From positions 25,219 through 89,218 of the forward strand of contig JAKJXP020000147.1 of the NCBI GenBank assembly GCA_022225965.2: 64,000 bases of DNA. Reading direction: 5' to 3'. This DNA comes from Diatrype stigma. Its lineage: Eukaryota > Ascomycota > Sordariomycetes > Xylariales > Diatrypaceae. The notes under the pieces were generated by a model. It was not told where the DNA came from. It saw only the letters and a list, made by a program, of their open reading frames with translations, and did no database searches. The position numbers and the translations under genes are program-made. Below are positions 10,713 through 22,833 of the stretch, piece after piece. The first letter of the stretch is position 1. Each line of letters starts with the position of its first letter.

Positions 10713-12688
10713 CTCATAATGATGATAATAATAATAATGATGAATTTTTACGTCCGGGTGGACCTATTTAGTTAGCTACCTAGTTATATATAGCCCATCC
10801 TTAAAGGGGGTATATAAGAAGTGGTCTTATAGGATGATTAAGTTTATATAAGTGCCGATATTGTATAATATATAGGACGGCTGGAGTATTAAGGGACGGG
10901 CCCGGGTAGGTAAGCCCAAGACAAAACGCGAGCGTATTGGGGTTTAATATAAGAAATGGGTTTTATTTTTTATTATGGTGTTTTATTTTTTTTAAGCCTC
11001 GCTATTCCTATTTTTCCTTTGGATTAAAGTTTAGTGTATTGTAATTTATTTTTCCGCCGATGGCCTATATGAGCGGATTTTTTCGATAAAGGCTGCGAAG
11101 TTTCGGTAGCTATTATGGCCGAGAAATTCGTTCGTTTCGTGTTCCGCCCGGATTTCGAAATCGGAAGGCATTTTGAAATAAGTCGCAGGAAGTAATATAT
11201 AAGGGTTTTTTATTAGTATCGCATTTGTAACGATATTTATTAACGGCGTCATTCGGATATTTAAAGCGCTTATAATAATTAACGAAATTCTTATGGCCCG
11301 ATTATTTCGTAAAAAAACGATGCAATGTTATTCGAATAAGGAAAAGTTTTTTAAAAGGCTTATTTGTTTTAAGTTTTCATTGTTAATATAACGAAGGTAT
11401 TTTACGTAATTGTTATACGGAAAAAGCGAATAAACGTTTTTTCCGGCTGGTACGTCGAAGATAAAAAAGGGTTATAATGCCGGAGGTATAATTGTCGTTA
11501 TCGAGAGCCGGCCGTTTTACGCCAAGTTTGGCTTAGGTGTTTGCGGCTTCGTTTTTTTTAATTTCGACGTATTCCGGTATTTATCGTATAAAGAAAATTA
11601 TCGGTCGGATTCGGAAAACGACTTAATGAAACTTTAGGAAGTTTTATTAGAAATTATTCGATAAATATTTAAGAATATTTCGGATAATTGCCGTATTATC
11701 GATATAAAAGTATAAACTTATTAAAAAGGAATTTAAGTCGTATTATACGTTTTTTGTTTATTAAGTCGTTTTATATGCGGCTATTACTTTATCGTCGAAG
11801 ATTTCCGCGTTTAGAAGTAATTTATTGGTTATGTATAGGCGTTTGTTATTTTAATAAGCGATAAAGCTTTAGTTAATTCGGTTAATTCTGAAACCATTAA
11901 AGTAAATAATTAGGTTTCGAAAGGAAACGGATTCGAGTTACCTTTTATGGGCGTTATTTTTTTTTTTGTCGGCTAGAACGGATAGCGGCTTATTTGGCCA
12001 TTTCCTGTTTAGAAGTAAGGGGCGGGGGCAGATTGCCGTTAGGTTCGACGTTAATTGCAGTCGCATGGGTTAACGTTTTTTTGGTTAATTGGTGCGTTAA
12101 ATAACCGGATAAGCCGGGTTTAGGCTACGGAACCGAATAACGTATCGTTTTTGTATTTATTCGTATATTATTTCCGAAAGAGGAATGCTTAATTTGCGGT
12201 ATGAAATGGAAATATTAATAGTACGCCATATTAAAAGGGTTATTTTAACGGCAACTTTAAATGGCTTATCGGAAATTATAAGCTGCCATAAAACGCTTAT
12301 AAACGCGAATTCTTATTTCTTTATTGCTGGGCGTTCTTTATTTAAATATTAAGCTTTCGTATCGAAAGTAGCTATTAGTATTACGTAGGCCTTTGTTGTT
12401 ATTGCGGTTTTATTCGGTAATAATCCTTTTATCATTTTGTTAAAATAACGAATGTAATTAGTAATATATAAGGCCTTAGCGGTTTATTTAAATACGTACT
12501 TTTTAAAGTTTAACTTGGAATCGAAAAAAACTTTTAGCCATTTAATTATTTCGTTAAATGGATATATCTTAAAATTTCCCGCAATAACCGGTACATTTAA
12601 AAGGGTTCGGCTTTTATGGAAGTATTTAAGGTCGCTTTTGGCTGGGTCGAAAATAAAGGCGTTTTTTCGTTCCCAATTAAGAGTGTTT

Positions 12689-12764
12689 GTGGGCGTCTGG
12701 TGTAGTGGTTAAGCACCTGGCTCGTCTTGCTCCGGAAAGAAGGGGGTTCGAATCCCTCGCCCAC
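12689..12764 (+). other. tRNA-like promoter head of the SINE
   Basis: The first ~76 bases resemble a tRNA: GTGGGCG at the start, a D-arm-like TGGTGTAGTGGTTAAGC, a canonical T arm (GGGGGTTCGAATCCCTC) and CGCCCAC near the end. The anticodon arm does not fold into five base pairs with a seven-base loop, and the acceptor and T-stem registers are one base apart. I therefore read it as a decayed tRNA-derived promoter, not a working tRNA gene. Confidence 0.5.
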
Positions 12765-13500
12765 CGCCAAAGGTTTCGCTGCCCCTGGAAATCGAACCCG
12801 GGGCTTTCCAGCAGCGTGCGCTCGGCTTTGGCGTAACCCTGGCCACCTTCCAGCAAAAAGGAAGACGTCGGCGACCAGTGGGATCCCACTAGCCATTGGA
12901 CCAAGTGCCCGATATCGACCCAAGGTCCTATTTGCTAACTTAAAGACCTGGCCATTCGGTGCAACGCTGTAACCGCATCGAATCCGCCGAGGTATCGCCG
13001 CGATACCAACTTAAATCAGCAATTTACGACGATCTCCAGCAAATCGCCGACCGATAACCGCTGCGCCCGAGCCGCGGCCGCTGAACTACCCCGATCCTTA
13101 TCCGATAGCCGCCCTCAAAGGGCATAACCGACAGCGCCAAGAACCAGCCGAAGCCCGATTAGGCTGATAATTGTTAATGGATTACGCAGGGGTAGGGGAA
13201 AGGTTTTTACCCGAGCCTTAGGGCAATTGCCGGCCCCTTAGAAACGGTTTCTTTTTTTAAAGCCTGTACGTTGCCATATTACGACGCCGCATTAGGCCGT
13301 AGCGGAAAAGCTGTGACTCGTTTAAAAAGGAGGGGGCGCAAGTATACGATAACGCTAAAGCAGTGCTTACTTATTGCTTCGAAGCAGCTAAGCCGTTGCG
13401 TTCCCTAAAGGTTAGATTTTAGTATGGGAAATATACCGAAGATATACCGCATATCTTATACATATAATTAAGTAACCGGCGTATAAGTAATAATAATAAT
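12689..13500 (+). mobile_element. putative SINE: tRNA-like head, (TAA)n tail, 14-bp TSD
   Basis: This 812-bp GC-rich insert sits inside LINE copy 2. It is flanked by AATTAAGAGTGTTT (12675-12688) and AATTAAGAATGTTT (13501-13514), a direct repeat with one G/A difference. Removing the insert restores alignment with LINE copy 1 near 4600. The head has a pol III A-box-like TGGTGTAGTGG (12698-12708) and a perfect B box GGTTCGAATCC (12745-12755), spaced as in tRNA-derived SINEs. The 3' end is TAATAATAATAAT. A second tRNA-like module (B-box-like 12787-12799, A-box-like 12890-12905) lies on the opposite strand. At 812 bp it is long for a SINE. No long reading frame fits a known protein. Confidence 0.7.
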
Positions 13501-16500
13501 AATTAAGAATGTTTAAAACGTCGGCTATTAATAAAGCGGAAATCTTAGTTATGGTTTTATTTATACGTAATATTGCTACGTCGTTGGCATATTTAAAGCG
13601 GATTAATGGGGCTCCTTTTTGGAAAAGGGATTTCGTATATAATATAAATAATATTAGGAATATTAAGAAGCCCTAAGGAACGCCGTAAAATAAGGGGCCA
13701 AAGTTTATGGTAACGTTTTTTATTCGAATAAACGCAAAGCGGTTAGTTATAAAAAATTAACCCATTTAATTAATAAGTAATTCCATTCTTATTATTATAA
13801 TCGAAGTATTAATTTATCGCGTAATATCGCATTAAAAACGTTCGTAACGTTTAATATTAAAAACGATGCGATTTTGTATTAAGCAAAAGCCGTTTTTATA
13901 TTATATATAACGCAAGATATTAAGTTTAATACCGACTTTTTAAATAACGCGCTAAATTGTTATATATTAATAATATCTTTATAAATAACTATTATCGATA
14001 TGTGCCTAATAATTAGCCGTTTTAGGCCTTTTCCGAAATAAAAAAAGAAAAAAATAAAGCGTTAGGATTTTATTGCCGTAAAATCGGATTTACTTATTTT
14101 AAAAAACATAACGATTTCGGCAATACGAAAAGGAATTAAATGATATCCGTACCGTAAGCATTTTTCGTACAAAATGCGGACGGCGTTTTTAATAACCGGC
14201 TATGCATTATAAAGTAATAAAACCGTTAATCCGTTTTTTCTGGAGCCGTATTAGGAGTTTTAATGCAAACGTTTTTTATTTCCGCCATTATTATTGTCCA
14301 GTCTTATAGAATCGATTCGTAAATATAAACGGTTAATAACGGATCGGCTATAAAGGGATTCATATTATAAGGCTTAAATAAGCGCCATAAATTGTTAATA
14401 TTTTTATCGTCCGTTTATGAAATAAGAATTTTATACCGGAAATAATTAATTTTGCCTTTCGTATTCGTTATTATTTGGTTGCCGTTTATTATTAAAAAGA
14501 TTCGGAAATTGTTTTTAAGTTTATGCCAATTTATTATGCTATAAATTAATTTATTTAAAATAACGTTAGCTATTCGTCGATTTTAATATTGCTTTTTTAT
14601 TCGTCGGATAATGGATTTATATTTTTTCGTTACATTCGGATTCGGGCTTTCATTTTCCGTTGCCGATTATTGCATCCGTTTAATAATTTCGTCGCATTTT
14701 TTCGTTCATTACGATATGTTCCGTTTATAATTACGTTTGGGCTTTTTTAATGCCTTTATTACGCAATTAAGCGTTTTTAATAACTTAAGGATTAGGTTTT
14801 TGTACTTTTGGACTAATACAAGTATCGCCGGTTTTTTAATTTAATACGTATAAATGAATTGGAAAAACTTTAAGGCCGCGTTTAACGGAAAAGTAAATTT
14901 GGACTTAAAGATTTTAACGGACTTATTAATCGGTATTTTACCGATTGGCGTATAATAATCGGAATTTATATATATGTCGTTATTAATTTTTATTATATTT
15001 CCTAATATATTAAAAGTTATAAAGTCGATTATATTACTTAAATAATATATAGATTCGTTTTTATTAAAGACTTAAAGGTTTTAATTTTTAACCCAATTTA
15101 TTACTTTTTATTTTAATTCGTTATGTCGTCGTCGTTATTATAACTATTACGTTTAATAAACGGTATTAAAGTTCCCTATTATTATTTTTCGAAAGCCGGG
15201 TTTTTATTGTTTTAATTTAACGAATAAAACGTAAAACGTTTCGTTATTTAAATAAACGTTTTTAATAATAACATCGTTAATTTATACGACGACCGCGTTT
15301 TTAATAATAAAAGGGCGTAATTATATAGTATTAAGAATTAAGTTTTTTCGGACGTATATAAGAACTTTGGATATTCCGTTTAGTTTTTTACCGGCAAAAA
15401 AGTATTATATCGAAAGTGGGTTTTGGTTTATTTTTTATTATAAAACGTTATTATCCATGGTTTTTATATTAATACGACGTTCGCTTTTACGTCGTTCGCC
15501 GTTTTAAATGCTATATCGTATATGATATTTTATTTTTACTTTTACGGATATTAATTTATATTATAAGCAATTATTTGGAAGGTCGGGCGGTATTGCTATA
15601 AAAAGGCCGGAATCGTTCCGTTATTCTTAGCGGTCGTAAAAGTCTGCTTTTTTCCGAACGTATCGCGCCTTTTTCTTTTTGTCGGTCTTCCAATTATGAG
15701 GATCGGATTTTTCGGGAGGGTTTATTTTATATAAGCGGAAGGTATTTGTTAGTTCGTCGATATTATCGTTAATGCCTATTGTTAGGGCATTTTTAGCAAT
15801 AGCTTTACGGAATTGGGCCTAACGTTTATTCGCCGCTTGGATAACATCCAGGATAAAAAGGCCTATTAATATGGGATATCCTTCGTCGTCTTATAAAGGA
15901 TTATTTCTCCTTTCGTTAACGTCGTTAATATAAACATTTTTACCGTTTTTTTATATTTCTTAATTATTGCGGCTATTTTAATTACGTCGATTGCTTCGAT
16001 TGTTTTTAATGCCGTAACGATAAAGGCGAAAGCAATAACAAAAGGTTGCGGTTACGGAAATAAAAGGAGTATTCGTCGTGCTGTTTATAGCGGCGGAAAA
16101 AAAGGAAGCAATCGAAGTCCCTTAAGAATCCTAGGGCCTATTGGAATAAAAAACCCCATAAAGTTATTTTTCTTTTTTCCTTTATTTATAAGTACCTAGA
16201 TTTAAGCCTAAATCTAAGCTAATATTTAGGTTTAGGCCTATTAAGCCGGTTGTTAGGTTTTTTTTTCCGCAGCACTTTATTATATTGTTATTTCCTTAAT
16301 TATTTGATTTTAATAAGTTATTATTTAATTAACCGGACGATTTTGTTATTTTTCTTTATTAATCGAACCGGATATATTAGCGAATTAAATTTATAAAGGC
16401 CGCGACAATTAGGGCATTTAATCTTACTTTCGTAAACGCTTTCTTAACGGATAGCTTTATATATCTTATAATTTTTGCCGCATTATTAATAACGTAAGTC

Positions 16501-16558
16501 GTTATTATAATATTGCTTATTATAAAAGCCTAAGTAAATTTGGTTGGGTTTTTTAATT

Positions 16559-17820
16559 CATCCTTTTATAACTTTCTTTTCCTATTTTTATACTTTGCCA
16601 AGACTCGTCTTTACTTAACTTTTTCTCATATCGTAAGCCTTATTTACCTTTGCCTTTGGATTAGGCAATCCTTCGAAAATATCGGATACCGTTCACCCTT
16701 AACGGCCCTTAATCCCCCCGTAATAAACCTTCGAAACAAGTTTTAAGAAACCGACGCCTATTATTCTTATAAATCCATTTACGATAGCTAATAACAACAA
16801 TAACGGCAACAATCCAAAGGCCATTCCTTTCGTTGTAAAAAGGCCAAACGATAAAACGGCAGCAACAAGGCTTAATGCCCCGAAAAGATATAAGTCCCAA
16901 AAAAACCTCTTTACTTAACTTCCCTTAAGGATTCCCAAAAACCCCTTGACAAATTCCATTTTAGTTGCAATTAAATTAATGCATAAAAAGAAAAAATAAA
17001 GCATCCGAATTAAGTTCGAAATACTTATAACTTACTTTTCATTTTTAAATACCGCCCGTAACGCATTTTAATAATTTATGCCCGTATATCAGTAATAGGC
17101 CCGGCTAATATATTAATAAATTAAACAGCTTATTATAAGCCTGGCTGATACAAAAAGTCCGAAAGATTATAATCCCTTTTACGTTATCCGTATAAAAATA
17201 AGAAGCTTAACGGCTTTCCGTTACGCTCCCTTATCGCTAATATTATCGGAAAACCCTATCGATCTCGTTTTTAACGAATCCCCCGGAAATACGCCCTTAT
17301 TGCAAAACGGACGACGTATATTTTTCGCATTATATCCAGTAATAAAAATTGCTATTACGTTATTATTATTATTATTTATGTTTTAGTTATACGTAACAGC
17401 AGCCCGCCCCAAAAATGGGAAAGTCCAGAACTGGACCAACGTATCGAGGAAATCCAAAAAGCCTAAAGAAATGCAATTCCTAGGTCCTAGCGTTAATCAA
17501 TTAACGCCTTAACCTTAACCCGCAGAAAAAACCGACAACCGGCTTTTTTTTTTTATCCCCGATTATTCATAATACGCTTTGCGATTTATAAACGTACGGG
17601 CCATAATAATGGATACCTTAAAACTTAACTTATGCGAAATTATTAATGCCTAAAAAGTTAAAACCGAATAAACGTTACGTTTTTATAATAATATTGCTAA
17701 GCAGCATATCCTTAACGAAATCCTTAAAATAAAGGGCTTAATTATTAAAAAAGCCAAGAATTGGCATATATATATTTTAATTAGGATTTCGAAAAAATTC
17801 CGTATCCATATAAGCCTTTA
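16559..17820 (+). mobile_element. LINE copy 4, 5' leader and part of ORF1
   Basis: Begins ATCCTTTTATAACTTTC like copy 3. The leader is followed by the ORF1 start at about 16775 (GCTAATAACAACAATAACGG) and ORF1 sequence that aligns, reverse-complemented, with copy 1 from about 8950 down to about 7870. Homology fades near 17820. Many stops and C-to-T/G-to-A changes. Confidence 0.75.
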
Positions 17821-18374
17821 GCCTATAAACGTCCTGGAATTACAGAACCTATCATTCCGCTATTTCGATTCATTCGAAAGCCCCTTATTACGACAGAAAT
17901 GCCTTTTATTTTAATCCGCCGGAACATGTAAGTTTTGTTTTTATTTAAATCGGATTTATATTTAAAATTAAGTATTAATTTATTAATAATTTAGTGGTCG
18001 ATTTCGGAAAACTGGGTATTTAGATACCTTTCGATGTGGCCTCCAAAACATCGTATCAGTAACGGAAATACCGATTATGGTACCCTTTACGTTCAGGCGG
18101 CATCGGGAAAGGAAATACAGGGCATCGAATAATATTACGGAATTATTCGATTTTATAATTCGTATTTGTTGTATTAGTATAATTATTATATAAGGAAGTT
18201 ATTTCATAAATGCTTTATTTCTTGCTTTTAATTTAATATAAAGGTAAATTCTTTACATTTAAGCTTTATATTAAATAATAAAGTATTATTTCGTAAATAA
18301 CTTATAAAAATATACATATATATATATACTATAAATGTAAAAAAAGTACTAAGTATAATTAGTTCTTAGTTTTT
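17821..18374. other. AT-rich spacer, no gene seen
   Basis: Between LINE copy 4 and the palindromic repeat. The part at 17995-18130 is a little GC-richer but I recognise no gene, RNA or repeat in it. Confidence 0.5.
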
Positions 18375-18540
18375 TTTTAGTTACTAACTAACTAATTTAG
18401 TTAGTCCTTAGTTCGGGTCCGGATTAACTAACTAAATTACGTAATCGGACTAAGGAATATTAGTTAGTTTTAGTCCGGGCCTGGAATAACTAAATTAGTT
18501 TTAGTCCGGGGCCGGACTAACTATTAGTAACTAAATCACA
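18375..18540. repeat. palindromic MITE-like repeat, copy A
   Basis: A ~165-bp block built of TTAGTTACTAACTAACTAA-type words. Its left end (TTTAGTTACTAACTAAC) and right end (GACTAACTATTAGTAACTAAA) are inverted copies of each other. It shares an internal stretch (TTAGTTTTAGTCCGGGCCTG then GAATAACTAAATT) with the repeat at 23415-23590. No coding capacity, consistent with a small inverted-repeat element. Confidence 0.6.
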
Positions 18541-18544
18541 ACCC

Positions 18545-21500
18545 TGACCTTAAGCCAATCGGTTATTTTTTATCCTGGGCCATTATGTTTTTTTTTTTAC
18601 GAAAAGGCTGCTATAATTAATAAATGGCATTAAAATCTCCAGCTATTACGCGGTTTGGTTTTAATTTTTATTGGTTTAGGCCTCTAAATAATTCGTATAA
18701 TACGCCGTTATTTAAATAAAAACTGCTAACGATAACGTTATTAATTTATATAATACATACGTTCCGGAAAACGAATAATCGAAGCTATGTCACGTTTAAA
18801 ATAAGATCCTTCCGAATATATATAAGAACTCGGAAAAAAATAGCTATCCAGTCTTCCGTTAAAAAGAATATATCGTACCTAAAGTATATCTTAATTTGCC
18901 GTTTAACGGACGTAATAATTCAGGATTCCTGAATAAATATTACGTCGGCCTAAATAAACCAAGCCGTATAAAAGGCTATATTATAAATAAAACCCCTTTT
19001 TCGAATATTTACTTGCATTATTTTAAATAGCTTAAGGGTCTTATTGTTATTTTAATTATAACGTTTTCGTTCCGTTATTATCAAAGCGTATCGTTAATTC
19101 GTTTATTAAAAGCCAGGATCCTTTTTTTTTAACCGCGCGTTATACATCGTTAATGTCGTAATAACGGTTAGGTTTAAAAATATTAACGAATTCGTCGTAA
19201 TCGTCGGTTTGTTAAAAAAAAAACGCTAACGATTCGGTTTATCAGTTTTCGGAATCTTTTTTCCGCCGCTTTATGCATTTCTAGATCCAAAAGGCCCATT
19301 ATTAATGCTAATGCCGTAAACTGTATAAAAAAGGGTAATGCTTAGGCAAGTTCATTTTCGTTCTTGTCCGAATTAAAGGCGTCGTGTTTTTTTTTTTTTT
19401 TTTTTTGCATTTATAGCCATAAATCGGAAAAAAAAAAGAAATATAAGCGGTGCCGCCGCCTTTAAGAGGCCGTTCGGACCGGTTGGAATGTTTCCTGCTT
19501 TTTGGGTATTTTTATGGCCGTAACCAAAATAACCGTTGGTACCATTATTAACGTATCAGCTTATTCGGTTTCTTATATTCGCCGTCTTTATATTTAAACG
19601 AAGGCCAATTATTATTCGTATACTACTAATATGCTTTTAATACGTTTTTATTGTTTTGCAATAAAACGTTATTTTTAAAAACGGCGGGCTATTTTTCCGT
19701 TCCGTCGAATTATTGGCGTAAAAAAATAAAAAAGTCCATTTCGGCATTCTCCGAATAGTATGAAATCTCCGAATAAAAATACATGGAATATATAACTTAA
19801 GCGGATTATATTATCTAAATAAATTGCGTAATTTATATTTGGATTTGCGCTTATACCTGCGTTTTCTTTAGCGCTTTTTTCTTTTTTCTTAAAGGCGGCG
19901 TTATAAGCTTATTTGCCCAATTATCGGATATTTACGAATTATTTCTTAATAAGTCGAATTATTTTGCCTTTTCGTTTAATTAATCGGATAAGGCATGCTA
20001 TAGAATTAAAAAAATAAGGGCCTTTATAATTAAGGCATTTTACGTTGCTTTCGTAAACGTTTTTATTTTTTATAAATAAATATAGTTTCCTGGTTTTATC
20101 ATATTTTTTGTACCTTAATTCGTTTATGCAATTCTTGCCATTATAAAATCCAAAATATGTATTATATTAAATAATCTTCGGATTTCTTATTAATAGCTTG
20201 AATAGTCTTAACCCAAAAATCCGGAATTTCTTAACCGGCTGCATAAATGCAGCGATTTATTCCTAAATAAGGACGCCAGGAATATGTTTTTTCGATCGAT
20301 AAAATATTACTGGTTTAATATTAATTTACGCCGCAACTTTAACGCTAATACCTTTATCGATAAATTAATAACCGACCAATTTTATAAAAATCTCGGAAAT
20401 TCCTATTAATACGTATATAAACCATTATTATGCCTTTTTTAGCTTTAAATTAATAGCCGTTGCTATTGCTTTTAATATATATTAACGGGTTATATTATTA
20501 CAAAAACGTATTACTTAGCCTGTTTTTACCTTTTGTATATCGGTAATTTCCTTAAGGTCCAATTTAAATATATCCATTAAGTTGGTTCGGACGTTTTATG
20601 GCCGAAAGTTATGCCATACGTAATCGGGGCCGATACGTACGAAAAGGCGGTTATTTAATTTATTCCTATTAAGAATAGGAATAAATGCGAATTTGCTTTT
20701 ATTTTTAGCACTTTTGGCTCTAAGGCCGACGATATTCCATTCGTTATATTATCCTATTAAAAATGTCGCTATTACTGCGTATATAAAGACAAAAAGTATT
20801 ATTGCAGCAAATATAATAACTTAAAAAAAAACGAAACCCGTTTTTCTTTAACCAAAGAAAATGCAAATATAAACGACCTTATAATGGATAAAATATCCGG
20901 AAAATATTCGTAACTTAATTCGTTTAATATTTCCAAAGCCTTTATAGAAAAAGTTAAAAATATATACCTAAATTGTATTAATTTTGTTGCCTTTATTATC
21001 GGGCGTTATAGGAATATAGCCGCGTTATTTGGATAGTTTAAATTCGTTAATTTAATAATAAATCTCCTAATATATTAATGGGCCAGCCTGATTCATTAAA
21101 TATGCGTTAAGCATTAAAAGTCCTTTAATGCCGTATCTAAATGCAATAATAAGATAATAAATATTTCGAATTTAATACGCGTATTAATTTCTTTTTTTTT
21201 TACGCAAATCCTTAACGGTAGCCAAAAGCAAATTTAAAAGGGAATTCTTTAAAGCCTTAAACAAAAGGAATTCCAAATTTCCGTCGGACTTATATCTTTT
21301 AAACGCAACGGATTTATAGATCCCTAAATTGCCATTCCGATATAAGTTTATGGAAATGGCTTTTTAAATAATATAACCCTTTGCAAATACGGAAGGGTTT
21401 TTGGGTATCGTAAGAACTGGTCTTTTAAACCCGGCTCCTAAGGGTTATAAATATTATAACGGCGTTATAGGCCGTTAAAAAAGGCGAGGATCCGCTATTC

Positions 21501-21614
21501 TTAAGGATGTGCCTAATCCAAGAACGCGAGCGATAAAGCTTACGATATATATAAGAACTAAGCAAAAATAAGTCTTAATAAAATATAGGAGTAGGAAAAA
21601 AGAGTTAAAGGTAA
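18545..21614 (-). mobile_element. LINE copy 5, diverged and 3'-truncated
   Basis: Minus-strand copy of a diverged member of the same LINE family. It carries endonuclease sequence with GDFNAIY (about 18630-18655), a zinc-knuckle remnant (KCLNYKGPY, about 20030), ORF1 and a 5' leader (21400-21614) similar in layout to copies 1, 3 and 4. The reverse transcriptase and 3' end are missing; the element stops at the palindromic repeat near 18540. Heavily AT-mutated. Confidence 0.7.
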
Positions 21615-21727
21615 ATGGAATTATGGGTTTGGCTTTAATAAGCTATTATAAGTAAGCTGTAACAAATAGGCTATAACTATGGCAGGTAGGTTGTAATAGC
21701 CTATAGCAAGTAAATAGGCTGTAATAA

Positions 21728-21836
21728 ATGGCTATATGGGTGGCTATATGAGTAATTGTATGGGTGGCTATATGGGTGGCTGTATGGATGGCTATATGGG
21801 TGGCTATATAGGTGGCTGCTTATATGGGTGGCTGTA
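21728..21836. repeat. 12-bp minisatellite, unit ATGGGTGGCTAT
   Basis: About eight imperfect tandem copies of ATGGGTGGCTAT, with single-base variants such as ATGGATGGCTAT and ATAGGTGGCTGC. It lies between the 5' end of LINE copy 5 and the 61-bp tandem repeat. Confidence 0.8.
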
Positions 21837-21839
21837 AGG

Positions 21840-22003
21840 GCTGTAATTAGGTGCATCGTACGGAATTACGGGTCTGGCTTTGGGTAAATGGGCTATAAGG
21901 GCTGGGATTAGGTGCATCGTACGGAATTACGGGTCTGGTTTTGGATTAATGGGCTGTATGCGTTTTTATTAGGTGCATCTTACGGAATTACGGGTCTGGA
22001 TTC
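21840..22003. repeat. 61-bp tandem repeat, three copies
   Basis: Three copies at a spacing of about 61 bp, each containing AGGTGCATCGTACGGAATTA followed by CGGGTCTGG (starts near 21849, 21910 and 21971; the third has TCTT for TCGT). A mutated relative (GGAATTATGGGTTTGGCTTT) lies at about 21618, hinting that the array was once longer. Confidence 0.8.
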
Positions 22004-22039
22004 TTAATAATGTATAATACTTTTAAAGCGCGTTATTTA

Positions 22040-22675
22040 ATTAGCTAGCAAAATGGAGCTAATTGGCTCGACCAATTCCCAGAGCGCGTGGAGTGGGCCC
22101 GACCAATGGAAAGCCCGCATGCTAAAGGTATTTCCCAAGCCTGAATTTCCGGACATAATTACCGTATCACATCATCCCACCTGAACAAGTGGTTAAACTG
22201 TCCGCACCTTAGCTAAGTTTGCCCAGCCCAGCAATTGCTGCGGTAAGTGACGACTTAGCTTGTCGAAGCACGTAGCTGTTAAGCCGCGTGCATGCGACGC
22301 AAACCGAGCGGGCCCTGCTTTACGTATTCCCGACGCCGCCAGTAATGGCAACAAATCCGGCAATTTCTGCCATTCGCTACCGACTTCCGATTTTCCGCCG
22401 AAGCCGTTGGTACTAATTATCGACGTCCCCTGCTCCTTCCGTAGACCTAACGTCCTTTTTTTCCATTCGACGTTCCCTTGGCAGCCCCTTTTGCTACGTA
22501 ACCATTCGCCGGACCGCCCATTATTCGACGACCCCGCCGTCGATTGGCAGTCCCCCTAGCCAACGGTACCCAAAAAAAAAAAACCCCTCCCGCTACCAGT
22601 CATCCATGTGGCACCAATAATGCGTCGATTCCGCCCCCGACGCCCCAGTCCCAGCCCCTTTCCTTCTCTTTCTGT
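22040..22675. other. GC-rich, RIP-spared island
   Basis: About 640 bp of normal base composition inside AT-rich DNA. It includes the unmutated version (22170-22305) of the repeat found mutated at 9405-9544. A 99-codon open frame at 22260-22559 shows no recognisable domain and I do not call it a gene. The right side runs into a LINE 3' fragment. Confidence 0.6.
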
Positions 22676-22833
22676 TAGCCCCAACTTGCTCGCGCTCTGT
22701 TTAGGGACCCCCTGGGGCACCCTGGATACTCCAGCCGTCCCATACATTATACAGTGTCGGATTTATGTAATTAGCTAGCCTAGGTAGATAGGTCCATCCG
22801 GACGTAAAAATTCATCATCATTATCATTATCAC
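22676..22833 (+). mobile_element. LINE 3'-end fragment
   Basis: The block from CCCCAACTTGCTCGCGCTCT through GGTCCATCCGGACGTAAAAA to an interrupted (CAT)n tail matches the 3' region of the LINE. The hairpin segment present in other copies is deleted here (TTATGTAATTAGCTAGCC joins directly). No target-site duplication was found. Its tail abuts the terminal inverted repeat of the next element. Confidence 0.7.

Larger units (their letters stand above)
10715..16541 (-). mobile_element. LINE copy 2, 5'-truncated, heavily mutated
   Basis: Minus-strand copy collinear with copy 1 from the (CAT)n-type tail near 10715 through RNase H, reverse transcriptase, endonuclease and the zinc-knuckle region. It stops at 16541 inside ORF1 (AAGCCTAAGTAAATTT is shared with copy 1 at about 7655). 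Catalytic motifs are damaged: the reverse transcriptase core reads YAND instead of YADD (about 13580-13595) and the endonuclease motif reads GNFNT. It is itself interrupted at 12689-13500 by the SINE-like element. I could not find a target-site duplication for it. Confidence 0.85.

Noticed and set aside
12597..12972. Overlapping open frames on both strands with protein-like composition
   Set aside because: They run across the border of the SINE-like insert and through its tRNA-like modules; no domain is visible and the frames exist because the DNA is GC-rich.
22260..22559. 99-codon open frame in the GC-rich island
   Set aside because: No recognisable domain, no neighbours, and it overlaps a dispersed repeat.
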